Below, in pieces: positions 1-12,099 of a stretch of DNA of 64,000 bases (the first letter of the stretch is position 1; every line of letters starts with the position of its first letter). The stretch is taken from positions 84,691 through 148,690 of the forward strand of contig JAREIK010000734.1 in assembly GCA_029783825.1 (NCBI GenBank). The letters run 5' to 3'. A program made the translations under genes and the position numbers. The stretch comes from Sapria himalayana (taxonomy: Eukaryota > Streptophyta > Magnoliopsida > Malpighiales > Rafflesiaceae). A model generated the notes under the pieces. It was given only the letters and a program-made list of their open reading frames with translations. It did no database searches and had not been told where the DNA came from.

Positions 1-2269
1 TATCTATTTCTATCTATCTCTCTATATCTATCTCTCTTTATCTCTCTATCTTTGTAACTCCATATCTCTCTATCTTTCAATTACTCTATCTCATTCTATC
101 CTTATCCCTCTATTTTTTTTCTCTCTCTTTCTATCTCTATTTATTTTTCTATCTTTATATCTATGTACTATCTTTCTATCTCTCTATCTTCCTATATATC
201 TCTCAATCTCTAAATCTCAATATATCTTTCTTTCCATATCTTTATCTCTCTATCTCTTTATCTCTCTATCTCTCATTCTCTTTACCTAACTAACTACCTA
301 CCTAGCTTGTTATCTATCGATCTATCTATCTATCTACCTTCACATCTATCTATTTATCTTTCTATCTCTCAGTCTATCTATATTTTTGACTATCTATCTA
401 TCTGTTTTCTGTCTCTCTATCTATATTTATGTCTATTTGACTATCTCTCTATCTCTCAATCTAACTATCTAACAATCTATCTATCTATCAATATGACTAT
501 CTATCTATCTATCTATATTTCTATCTATCTATTAGTCTATCTATCTATATATCTATCTATTTGTCTTTCTATCTATATATCTATCTATCTATCTATATGT
601 CTGTCTATCTAACTATCTATCATTTATCTATCTTACTATATACCTATGTGTTAATCAATCAATCTATTTATCTATCTATCTCTCTATCTTTATATCTGTC
701 TACTATCTATCTATTTATCTATTTATCCATCTCTCTATCTATCTATCTATCTATCTATTTATTTATCTATCTTTCTATATCTTTTTAACTATTTTTGTAT
801 GTGTCTATCTATCAATATATTTATCTATATATCTGTTTATCTATCTATCTGTCTGTCTGTCTATCTGTCTAATTATCTATCTGTCTATCTATCTATTTGC
901 CTATTTGTCTATCTATCTAAATGTATTTCTACATTTTGTCTATTTATCAATCTGTCTATTTGTCTATCTTTCAATATGTCTATCTGTCTTTTTGCCTATC
1001 TATATGTCTATCTATCTATCTATAAATCTATTTATCTGTCTATATGTCTATTTGTCTATGTGTTTATGTGTCTTTCAATTAATCAATCTATTTATTTATC
1101 TATCAATCTTTATTTTCTTTGAATATATCTTTTGTCTCTCAGTTAATTAATCTCTCTATTTATCTATTGGACTATTTTTTTTAATTTATCAATTTATTTA
1201 TCTTTGTATCTATCTATTTGTATACATGTCATCTGTATATCAGTTTAGCTATCTATATGTCAATCTGTATATCTATCTATATGTCTATCTATATAACAAC
1301 TTTTATTTCTATATATCTATTTGTAGATCTAACTATTTGTATATTTGTTTATTAGTCTATCTATATATCTATATATTTCTGTTTATCTATCTATCTTTCT
1401 ATTTGTCTATGTATGTACTTGTATCTATGTTTATCTACTTGTCTATCTAACTAATTATCAATCTATGTATTTCTAGCTATTTGTCTCCCTACTATTTGAC
1501 TATTTGTCAATCTATTTATCTATCAATTGTTTATTTATCTTTTTGTCCATCTATTTTTCTATTTATCTATCTATCTATATATCTATCTATCTATCTATTT
1601 ATCATCTCTCTGTCTATCTATATATATATATCTATCTAATTAATCATCTAACTATGTATTTGTGTATCTATTTATCTTTTTATTTGTGTATCTATCTTTA
1701 ATTTTTGTGTCTATCTTCATATCTATCTATCTATGTATCTATCAATCTATCAATCTATAAGTATATGTCTCTATATATCTATCTATCTATCCATCTAACT
1801 ATATAACTTTATCTGTCTATTTATTTGTCAATCTGCTTATTTTCCTAAGTACCAATTTGTCTATCATTCTATATTTTTGTCTACCTATATATCTATATGT
1901 AAATCTATCTATCTATCTATATGTATATTTGTGTATGTGTATATATATATATATATATATATCTATTAGTCTATTTCTTTATTTTTTAATCTATCTATTT
2001 GTGTACCTATCTATCTTTCTATCAGTTTATCTATATATCTGTCTATGTCTCTATATATATATCTATCTATTTGTGAATCAATCAATCTATCTATCTGTCT
2101 AGCTATTTGGATATCTACTAGTCTCTCAGTTTATCTTTCTTTCTGTCTGTTTATGTCTCTATATCGGTTTATCTATCTTTCTATCTATTTATCTATCTAT
2201 TAGTCTGTCAGTTTGGTAAACTCTAAGTCTATTAGTCAATCTATATATATGTCTTTTTATCTTTCTGTT

Positions 2270-2590
2270 TATCTATCTATCAATCTATCTCTCTATCTTT
2301 CTATCTCTCTATCTTTCTAACTCTATGTATCTATATAACTTTCTCTCTTTATCTATCTATCTTTTTATCTCTATATTTCTCTATCTCTCTATGTTTCTAT
2401 TTCTCTTTCTCTATCTATTTATTTCTATATCTTTATCTCTCTATCTTTCTATCTCTTTATTCCTCTATCTCTATATATCTCTATCTCCCTTTCTTTTTTC
2501 TACTTCTCTTTCATCTACCTCTCTATCTTTTTTTCTCTCTACTTGCTTACCTGCCTACCTACATACATACCTACCTAGCTATTTGTCTAT
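2270..2590 (+). repeat. Composite module: TCTC block, TACC junction, TCTA
   Basis: About 270 bases of TATCTCTC-type repeat end in a short TACC/TACA run (about 2546-2580, ending CCTACCTAGC) and then pass into TCTA/TTTGTC repeat. The same order of three sub-repeats recurs at about 240-310, 4060-4170 and 32690-33215, so it looks like a copied higher-order module rather than random drift. Confidence 0.6.
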
Positions 2591-2820
2591 TTATTTATTT
2601 GTCAACCTATCTATTTGTCAATTTGTCTATCTCTCTATTTGTTGATGTGTCTATAAGTCTCTTGCTCTCTTTGTCTATCTGTTTGTGTCTTATATTTATT
2701 TTTGTCTATCTCTTTATCTCTACATCTCCAAATGTTTTATATATCTATCTGACTATCTATTCATCAATATATATGTCTATCTTACTATTTATCAAATATA
2801 TGTCTATCTATCTATCTGTT

Positions 2821-2900
2821 TATATGTCTATCTATCTATCTATATGTCTATCTATCTATCTATATGTCTATCTATCTATCTATATGTCTATCTATCTATC
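2821..2900 (+). repeat. Perfect 20-bp higher-order repeat in the TCTA array
   Basis: Four identical, head-to-tail 20-bp units (TATG followed by four TCTA words) occupy this stretch, with a fifth partial copy after it. The exact identity inside an otherwise degenerate array points to recent local duplication. Confidence 0.9.
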
Positions 2901-5450
2901 TATATGTCTATCCATCTATATGTCTATCTGTCTCTTTATTTATCTATCTTTCAATCTATCTTTCTTTCTATCTATCTATCTATCTATCTATCTATATATC
3001 TATCTATCTATATATCTATCTATCTTTCTTTCTATGTGTCTATATATCTAGCTGTCTAAATGTCTGTATGTCTATTTATTGATATGCCTATCTATATATC
3101 TATCTCTCTGTCTATCGTTCTATCTATTTATCTATCTATCTATCTAGCTGTCTATCTGTCTATCTATCTGTCTGTCCACCTGTCTAACTGTCTATATGTA
3201 TTCTTTTTTAACTATCTATTTATCTACTTGTCTAACTGTATATCTATCTAATTTTCTATCTATCTATAAATCTATATTTTATCATTTTATCTATATCTAA
3301 GTGTTTAGCAATCAAACTATCTATTTGTATATTAGTCTAACTTTATATTTGTCTATATATCTTTCTACTTATATGTCTACCTATCTATTTATCTATTTAT
3401 CTATCTGTCTACTTATATATTTATTTATTTGTCAATCTTTCTATCTAGCTAAATGTCTATCTATCTATATATCTATTTGTATTTCTGTCTCTCTTTCTAT
3501 ATGTCTATATATATATATATATGTATATCTATCAATCTATCTATATATCTATCTATATAAATGAGTATCTTTCTATCTTTTATCTATCTATATGTCTTTC
3601 TATCTATTAGTTTATTTGACTAGATGTATATTATTTTATATTTATTTATTTATCTTTCTTTCTATTTCTCTATCTATCTTTTTGTATATATGTTTATCTA
3701 CTTATCTATCTAACTATCTATCATGTATCTATCTGACTCTCTATCTATCTGTCTATCTAATTTTCTTTCTATCTATTTTTATATCTATCTATCTATTTGT
3801 CTATCTATCTATTTGTCTATCTGTCAATTTGTCTATATGTGTATCTATTTATCTATCTTTTTGTTTGTCTATCTATCTATCAGTCAATTAATTTTTTAGT
3901 CTATTAGTCCGGTCTGTTATTCTATTAGTCTGTTGGTCTATCTACCTACCTATTTTCTTTTTATCTATTAATTCTTCTCTCTATCTATCTATTAGTATAT
4001 CTATCTTTATCTATATCCCTTTATATCTTTATATCTTTATCTATCTAACAATATATCTCCATATTTCTTTATCTCACTATCTCTTTTTCTCACTATCTCT
4101 CTACCACTTTACCTATATACCTCTATCTTTCTATATCTCTAACTTTCTAACTAATTACCTACATACTTATCTATCTATCAATCTATATATTTGTGTACGT
4201 GTATATCTGTTTAACTATCTATCCATGTATCTCTCTATCTATCTATTAGTCTCTATATCCCTCTTTGTGTTTCTCTATCTGTCTTTATGTCTCTTCGTGA
4301 GTATTTTTGTTAATCTCTCTCTATCTATATATTTCTCTACTCTCTATCTAACTATCTGTCAATCTATTTATCTGTGAATCTATCTTTCTATATTTCTATC
4401 TATTTATCTATCTATCTATTGGTCTGTCTATCTATCCATCAATCTATCTGTCTATCTGTATATTTATCTATATGTCTTTCTTTTTATTTATCTATCTATC
4501 TATATATCTAATTATTTATTATCACTCTATCTATCTTTTAGATAGCTGTCTATTTATTTATATGTCTATCTATCTATCTGTATATCTATTTATATATTTC
4601 AATCTATCTATTTGTATATCTATATATATATTTCAATCAATCAATCTATCTATTTGTCTATCTGTCTATCTATCTATCTATCTATATGTCTATTTATATA
4701 ACTATTTTTATGTTTATATGGCTTTATGTCTATATATCTATCTGTTTGATGTGTCTATCTATCTATTTATCTATCTATATACCTTTTTATCTATATGTCT
4801 ATTTTTATCTCTCTATCTATGTAAATGTCTATCTGTTTATGTATTAATCTATCTATATGTCTTTCTATATATGCATCGATCTGTCTCTCTGTCAATTTGT
4901 CTATATGACTATTAGTCTTTATATCTATATATTTTGGACTATCTATCTATCTATCTATTTATCAATCTATCTATTTGTACATATGCTGATCAACCTACTT
5001 ACATATTTATCTATCTATGTGTTTATCTGGCTATCTGTCTCTATAATATTTTTGTATGTATCTATCTATCTGTTTGTCTGTCTCTATATTATTTGAGTAT
5101 CAATCTATCTATATGTATAATTTTTTATCTATTTATATGTCTATTTGTCTATCTATCTAACTAACTATATGTATATATGTCTACATGTCTATCTATTTAT
5201 CCATCTATATGTGTATTTGGCTATTTGTTTATCGATCTATTATTTGTTTTTTTCTATCTTTCCATATGTCTTTCTGTTTTTATTCCTATGTGTCTATATT
5301 TCTAATATCTATCTGTCTATCTATGTATCAATCAATTTAATAAACAATAAATCTATGCATCTATATATATATATATATATGTACATAGTTGTTTATCTAT
5401 TGTATATAAAAATATTTACACACACACACACATACCTATCTATCTGTTTA

Positions 5451-7827
5451 CATATACAGATTCCTAGCATTATAAATATGGGCTGATTAGAGATACGAAT
5501 AATTACAGATGAATAATTAACAGACATTAACATTAACATATTTTGAGGAAAACTGCAATTAAAATACAATTTGCCAAAGTAAACTAACCAAGCTAAGAAG
5601 AATGAGAATTAAGCAAAACTAGTTGACTACAGCACTCTTAGTAATCCAGTCACATCCTACATTAAGTTTACTAAAAAGATAGAGATTAAAAATAAATGAA
5701 TATAATCTAGTAAAACTAAGCTTTATATTATAGAGACACATGACTGAAATACAAAGAGTAAAGCCAAAGAAATGCATAAATAAATAGTTAATTAACGTAG
5801 CAGTCTAATCTTTTACTTACACATCAATTCAAATTTAAAGGATTAGAAATTCTCTATATTATAGATATGACTATCACTTTTCCAATTAAAGAAATGCATT
5901 ATACACATCAATTCAAATTTAAATAAATAGTTAATTAAAGAAATGCTTTATATTATAGAGATTACATACACATCAATTCAAATTTAAAGGATAAGAAGGA
6001 TGACAACTTATTAATTTAGTAAAAATTATAGATATGACTATCACTTATGTACTTTTCCAATTATATATTTAATTGAGAAATTAATTTTTTGTATTGAAAT
6101 GCCAAATTTAATTTTCTATGATGGTTGTTAGCTCACATAATATGAAATTTCGAATCTAATCTTTTATTAGTAGTCTAATCACATAAAAGGATTATTTTAT
6201 CAAAGAAAAGATTAAAAAAATTTACATTTTGGCAAGTGCAGCCCACGAGGTCTATTTTTCATAATGCCCAAATAGTCAATGAGCAAAAAAACCAAATGGG
6301 CACATCACTTTTTTTAAAATATTATAAAACAGGTTAATTAATTTCATCAAACAATAACATGGTTATAATTGAAAAAAAAGTATAAAATCATTTAATATAC
6401 GCATATTATAATGTTACACCAAAACAAAACATTGCAGATATATAAACGACAAAAAATAGAATGATACACATAAATTCAAACAAAAAACTATAAATACATA
6501 TCTGTGTGGCTGTGTGTGTATCATATATCAAGAGTATCATCAAATGCACAAAAATATTTATTAACATATGCTAAATCTAAAATAGCTGAAAAGAAAAAAG
6601 AAAATAAAATAAAACATACGCTATATCAAGAGTATCATATATTAAGAGTTTCATATTATGCATTGATGATATTTTTTGATTTTTGTTTATCATATTATTT
6701 TTATTTCTAATTGTTGAATTTAACAAAAATTATACTACTAGAATAACATTAAAAATAAAATATCACACCAATATTAAAAATATTTTTTCATTTGGAGATT
6801 TAGATCCAATAAACAATTTTTATTTAAAAACTTTTCTTTGATATATTGATTCTCTGTAATAATCTCAGAATCAACTTTAGATCATAGTCAAAAATTTGAA
6901 ATTCATTATTAAATGACATGCTTCATCTTGTTTGATTTTTTTTTTCATTTAGTTCTACACTATTATTTTTGATAATTTCTAATTTTTTGTAGGTGTGAAA
7001 GAAATTGGTAAGTTTTTTGTGTACAGAAGCATATTAGTGCACATGTTTCATTGTAAACAATAAATAATCTGCATGTAAAGCAAACATAGATTGAACTATA
7101 TAAGAAACTTAACATGCACCACATGTATATTACTTTGGATATATATACTATATGCACATTTTTTTAAAACAAAAGGGTGTACTCTATTACTAATCAAATT
7201 ATCTATTATATTACTCATGTGAACCTTATATAATGATGGAATAATCATATTACTCATGTATACTTTTATAAATGTATACACGAAATAGGTCACCATGCAT
7301 GGCTAGTGTGCTTTGAGAATGTATGTTATCTAAGAAAACACATTGAGAAAATTCTATACAATGTTTGTTCCCCTAGTTACAATAATGTATAGTCTGACAT
7401 GGGTTCTTAGTCTTCTACACCCCTCATTTCTCCATCAAGTGTGATTTTATTCTACATGCCAATATTAGATAGATATAATAAAGACTTAGTGAAGTGAATT
7501 TTTTTCAATAGTACTATTAAACAAAAATTAATATTGGGCCAATTAAATTAATGAAAGCATTTACAATCATAATAGAATAGAATAACTATAGAATTTATTG
7601 GGTACCTAATTAGAGACCAGAAAATATGATTTATTAAGAAAAAAAAATTAAATAGAATTAATTCATAAACATCCACCAACAAAAATTACAACCTCAACAA
7701 ACTGTCAACAATTGCAATGACAACAAAATTAAAGGTTATGGTCAAGTTTTACCTTCTTCTAGAACCATAGAAACCTATAGAAACCTATCTATAGGTTCTA
7801 GTTTGAGAAAAATTTGAGAGTTTCACA
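5451..7827. other. AT-rich non-coding DNA with short local repeats
   Basis: No gene was recognised. A segment beginning ACATCAATTCAAATTTAAA is repeated at 5821, 5905 and 5970, each followed by rearranged pieces of the same neighbourhood (TATTATAGA, GAAATGC, GACTATCACTT), so this is a small shuffled tandem repeat. Around 7190-7290 the word ATTACTCATGT recurs. A repeated ACCATAGAAACCTAT word and its inverted partner ATAGGTTCT lie at 7760-7880. No CACTA-type end was found beside the array edge at 5450, so the left limit of this insertion is undefined. Confidence 0.6.
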
Positions 7828-8065
7828 CTATAACCATAGAAACCTATCTAGTAGATAAATTTCTATAGGTTCTTCATATTCATCGTCTCTACAAAACAAA
7901 AATTTTAAAAATATAAAAAACCAAAAATTAAAATATAAGATAAAATCAATTTAAAAAATTACAGTACCTTGCTCTTCTTCTCCTCTTGTTATTATTTTCT
8001 TCGTCCTCTTTTACTATTCTTCGAATTTTAGAGCTAGCATACTTTTTGGTTGATTTGAAATCCAT
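7828..8065 (-). CDS. Possible two-exon small basic protein (unrecognised)
   Basis: A short reading frame starts with ATG at 8065 and runs to 7968, where an AAG/GTACTG donor follows. It resumes after a TTTTGTAG acceptor at 7888 and stops with TAG at 7828. The joined product would be 52 residues, with a lysine/arginine-rich first exon (NKRRRRAR at its end) and an acidic start to exon 2 (DDEYEEPIEIYL). The intron is AT-rich and of plausible plant length (79 bp). I know no family match. It lies in the inverted CACTA element A region and could be a remnant of a transposon gene or a chance frame. Part of exon 2 overlaps the ATAGGTTCT repeat, which argues for caution. Confidence 0.25.
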
Positions 8066-8230
8066 AAAACTTAAAAAAAATAATCATTAAAAGAAAAAAG
8101 TTCATACCACCAATTTATCATTAATACACAAGAACTCAACAAAAAAGCATCATTTAGCTCACTACTGATCTTAAATTTACAAAACTCATTTTTAATTTCT
8201 CATTAAATTATAATGATAAACTAAAAAACA

Positions 8231-8370
8231 CAGAGAGAGAGAGAGAGAGAGATGTTCTTTGTTTGATACGGTTCTTTCTAATAATGTTGCGATGACTATG
8301 TGTTTTGAGAGATGTTCTTTGTTTGATATGGTTCTTGGAAACAATGTTAGAATGGTTGTGTGTTCTAATA
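8231..8370. repeat. (GA)n microsatellite followed by a 60-bp tandem duplication
   Basis: A GA run (about 8231-8252) is followed by two diverged 60-bp copies (8251-8310 and 8311-8370), each beginning GATGTTCTTTGTTTGATA and carrying a GGTTCTT core. The minus-strand open frame across it is a by-product of the duplication. Confidence 0.8.
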
Positions 8371-8459
8371 GTCGAGGGTTTTTCAAGAAGTGAACTGACC
8401 TAATTACGTAGAGATGGCCAGATATGGGAGAGATGGGTTAGAGATAAAAAATATTAGAA

Positions 8460-8800
8460 AACAAAATTATTATATTTAACCATTAATTATATTTCATAAA
8501 TAAATAAATTTATGGTTAATAGTATATGAAATTTTTATGGTTATTTTTTATAATATTATTTATAAATTAATTAAATAAATTTCAGAAATAAAAAAAATTA
8601 ATTTATGGTTATAACAATGGAGAAAATAAATAATAATACTAATAATCATGAACACTCTTAATTGGTAATTAAATTTTCATATTATTTCATTTATTAAAAA
8701 ATATATTATTTCATATAACCATTGATAAATTGTATAAATATATAATCATACAAAATTTATAACATCTCAATTAAAGAAAAAATAAATAACCAAGTAAATA
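8460..8800 (-). repeat. Inverted copy of a CACTA element B interior segment
   Basis: Read on the minus strand, this segment resembles the plus strand at about 37990-38340. Both share TTTTTTTTATTTCTGAAATT, the word TTGGTAATTAAAT in the order expected, and the recurrent TTATGGTTA motif. By eye the match is about 75 percent over some 350 bases. It supports this interval belonging to an inverted relative (element A) of the CACTA element starting at 36468. Confidence 0.5.
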
Positions 8801-9547
8801 ATGAATAAATAACATATCAATAATATTCAAATAACTAATAATATATCTGACCATAAAAATAAACCTATATAATATTAACATTATCCAAAAAAATAAAATT
8901 AAAAATTAATTACTTAAAAATATAACTCAAAAAAAATAAGACTACACATAAATCCAAAAATAAAAAAAAATACAAAAGCAACCAAATTTCAACTTGTATA
9001 TTTTTAATAACGAATTATTTTAGATAATTTTTTAGTAGCTATTTCAATATTTTTAAAAAACGAGAACAAAATATTAAGCAAATAATAATTTTCTATACAA
9101 TGATTATTAAATTTTGAATTAATAATCATACATCAAAGTAAAAAAATGAGTTATGAAAACTATAGTACATAACAAATGAGAAGTATCAACAACAAAATTT
9201 TAAAAAAGATTTGTTTACTTCTTTAGAGTAAACATCACGATAGAGGAGCTCTATAATGACTCCTAAATGACAATGATAATTGAATTATCTCCCTCAATAC
9301 CCAATAATACTATCGGCTTCATTCATAGATAAAACTACTAATATTTCTCTATGATATATCATTTTTTCATATCATATATACATTATAGAGATAATCTCTT
9401 GTGTATGCATAAAAGCATCATATTGCACAACACTATTGTCTCAGTTTCACATTTATATTAATGTATAAACTTTTATATATAATGGCATATGATTATATAA
9501 ATGTTTCAGTAAATAGATATAATGTTGTGTTTACAATATTTTTATAA

Positions 9548-9588
<41 letters not shown>

Positions 9589-11639
9589 CACTTTTATAAA
9601 TATTATATAGTTAATATATCACATTTATATAAACATTATAAATATGATATAGTTATATAAAAATTTATATGTTATTTAAATGTTTATAAATCTGTATAAA
9701 CATTTTATATGTTATATAAATGTTATATAAACAATTATATAAATGGATAGTATTAAGTAAATGTTGTATTAATATTTATAAACATCAACACATATGTATA
9801 AATATTTATAAATAACTTTATATGTTTATATAAACATATCAATGTTTATATATAATGCTATACGTTTATATATATTAAAGTATGAACATTTATATATAAT
9901 GTCATAAGATTATATAAATATATAAATATTAATATATAATGTTATATGTTTTTAATATTTATATAAATATTATATTGTTACAAATCGAGCATACTATTTT
10001 CCAAAACAATATACCTCTCATGCTAGTGTTTTTGAATATATATATTTTGTTTTTATTTTTTTATTTTTTTCAAATCATGAAATATACAGGAAGGATAAAA
10101 GTATTTCTTGAGTTTACCAGAAATTAGAAATCTTATATTTTGATATATTTTTTAATATGAATATTTACTTATTTAGGTATTTTTTAAAAAAATATTATTT
10201 TAATGCACCATAACATAATTTTCCCTACATCTAATAACATCTAACAACAATATCAAAATATTTTCAAACAATATTAAACTAGCAAAAAAAAGAGTTTACT
10301 AATCAGCAACCCCATGAGTAACTCATATTTTATATTTAATTTAGGATGGTTTTTTTTACAAGGAAAAATTTAATTTTTTCCTTAATTTTATCAAATTAAG
10401 GAGGTTGTAAAAAAACATGAACAATATCAAATTTAATGAATTTGATTTTTACATTATTATACAATAAACATAAATAGAACACTCATGTGTTTTAATTCTT
10501 ATTTATTTGTTAGCATGGACTTGTAATTTATTTTAATTTGAACTATTAATTGGAAGTTAATTTTAATATCTTATAATTTGGACTATTAATTGGGTGTAAA
10601 TTTTAATTTCTTATAATTTGACTATTAATTATAATTTATTATATTTTGAAACTTTAAAATAATTTAGAATCTACTGTATTTTTTGTAAAGTTTTCAAATA
10701 GCAAATTACATGATTTGTATAGCATGAGAAACAAGCTTTAGTATAGCATCATATTGCACATCACTATTCTCTCAATTACACATATATTTATATGAATGTG
10801 TGAAAGAATAGCAAAACTCAACAATTCTTTCACTAATTATGAATATTCTTGATTTAATGAGTATTCTAATTTGAGTTGGATATAATTTTTAAGCAAATGA
10901 TTAATAATTTTTATAATTTTTAAAATATAATTTTTATATTTTATATCTTGATAAAATAAAAATTTATTATATTTTAACATTGAACAGAGTCAACTTGACA
11001 ATTCAAGTAGCACAACTTGAGTTAGTATTCACCTGCAAACTAAGCAACAAAGATCTAGGTTGAGTATTTTAAACCTTACTAAATCAATGTGAGCAACCAA
11101 ACTTTCTGAGATAATAGTTTTGCCTTACTTAATTGCTAATTAAACAAATAAATATTTTGGCTTAACCCAAAATAGCATTTCTAACACAAGCACAATAAAT
11201 AGTCAAAACTTCCATCACTTGTAAACTCTTATGAATCATAGACCAGAAATATATGAGTTGCTTTTAATTAAATTGTTCATAAATAAATAAAACATATTTT
11301 GTTAAATGATAATTTAAACAATAAAATTTAAGATAATATTGACATTTCATCCTATGCATTATTTGTGATCAGCTATCATTCATAAAAATTTTATATAAAA
11401 CTAATATCAATTTTTTCTCAAGTAAGCTTGGTATTTAAGATGTATGTATGTGAACTTTAATGGGAGTTGAGGTGTTAAATTGTTTTTCATGGTTTATGGT
11501 CTTGTACATAAAGGTTCATAAACCTATTTCTAATTTTTAAATATCTATAACCTAATTTATGGAGTTTTGTATGGAAATAATTCATTTTAAATTAAAAATA
11601 TAAAATATAATGTTAGTTTTAAAAATATTACCAACTTAG
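8801..11639. other. AT-rich non-coding DNA with microsatellites
   Basis: No gene was recognised. A (CA)n run at 9553-9584 interrupts a TTATATAAATGTTTATA-type degenerate repeat at about 9430-9990. At about 10536-10640 there are two and a half copies of a roughly 41-bp unit containing GACTATTAATTGG. The remainder is simple AT-rich sequence. Confidence 0.6.
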
Positions 11640-11930
11640 TGCATCTGGAAACATCATGGCAATGACCATCATTCACAATTACGGCCATTGCCACGCTGTT
11701 AAATTTTAAAAATTAGAGTCCAACATTGTGAATGACAGCTAATGAATTTTAAAAATTTTCAAATGTCATCATTGGGAACGACAACTATTTAATTAAACCA
11801 ATGGTCGTCGTTCACAATGCCAGCATTTTAATTTTAAAAATTTTTAAATGCTGGCAATAGGAACGATGACTATTTAATTAAACCAATGGCCATCATTCTC
11901 AATGCTGGATATTGAATTTTAAAAATTTTC
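11640..11930 (+). repeat. MULE left terminal inverted repeat (modular)
   Basis: About two copies of an 85-100 bp module lie here, each with CTATTTAATTAAACCAATGG followed by a TCGTTCACAATGC-like word and TTTTAAAAATTTT. Its reverse complement matches the right end at 16935-17200, e.g. GACCATTGGTTTAATTAAAT. One module holds an inverted pair (about 11818-11854: TGCCAGCATT and AATGCTGGCA) able to form a hairpin. Confidence 0.85.
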
Positions 11931-12099
11931 ATATGTGAGTGGTGAATTTGTAGTTTGGTAAGTTTTTAATTCTAAATCTGAATTGTAAAAGGCTACAAAG
12001 ATTTACTCAATATGAGTACACCATGAGTTTGATGTAGTTGCCTCCTCAAAAAAATTACTAGTTTTAAGATGTAAGAAGGCCGAAGTATATCAATATCAA

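Larger units (their letters stand above)
1..5450 (+). repeat. Degenerate (TCTA)n tetranucleotide array 1
   Basis: The segment is almost wholly built of TCTA/TATC words with variant words such as TCTG, TTTG, AATC and TCTC. It runs off the left edge of the window. TCTC-rich stretches (about 1-270, 2270-2545, 4060-4140) alternate with pure TCTA stretches. Short (TA)n runs lie near 1942-1962, 3506-3521 and 5362-5380, and a (CA)n run at 5419-5432 sits just before the array edge. The pyrimidine-rich strand is always the plus strand. Open frames here are translations of TCT-ATC-TAT-CTA (Ser-Ile-Tyr-Leu), which has no stop on this strand, so I annotate no gene. Confidence 0.97.

Noticed and set aside
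307..5486. Many plus-strand open frames rich in Tyr-Leu-Ser-Ile
   Set aside because: TCTATCTATCTA has no stop in any plus-strand frame, while the minus strand has TAG in every frame; these are translations of the tetranucleotide repeat.
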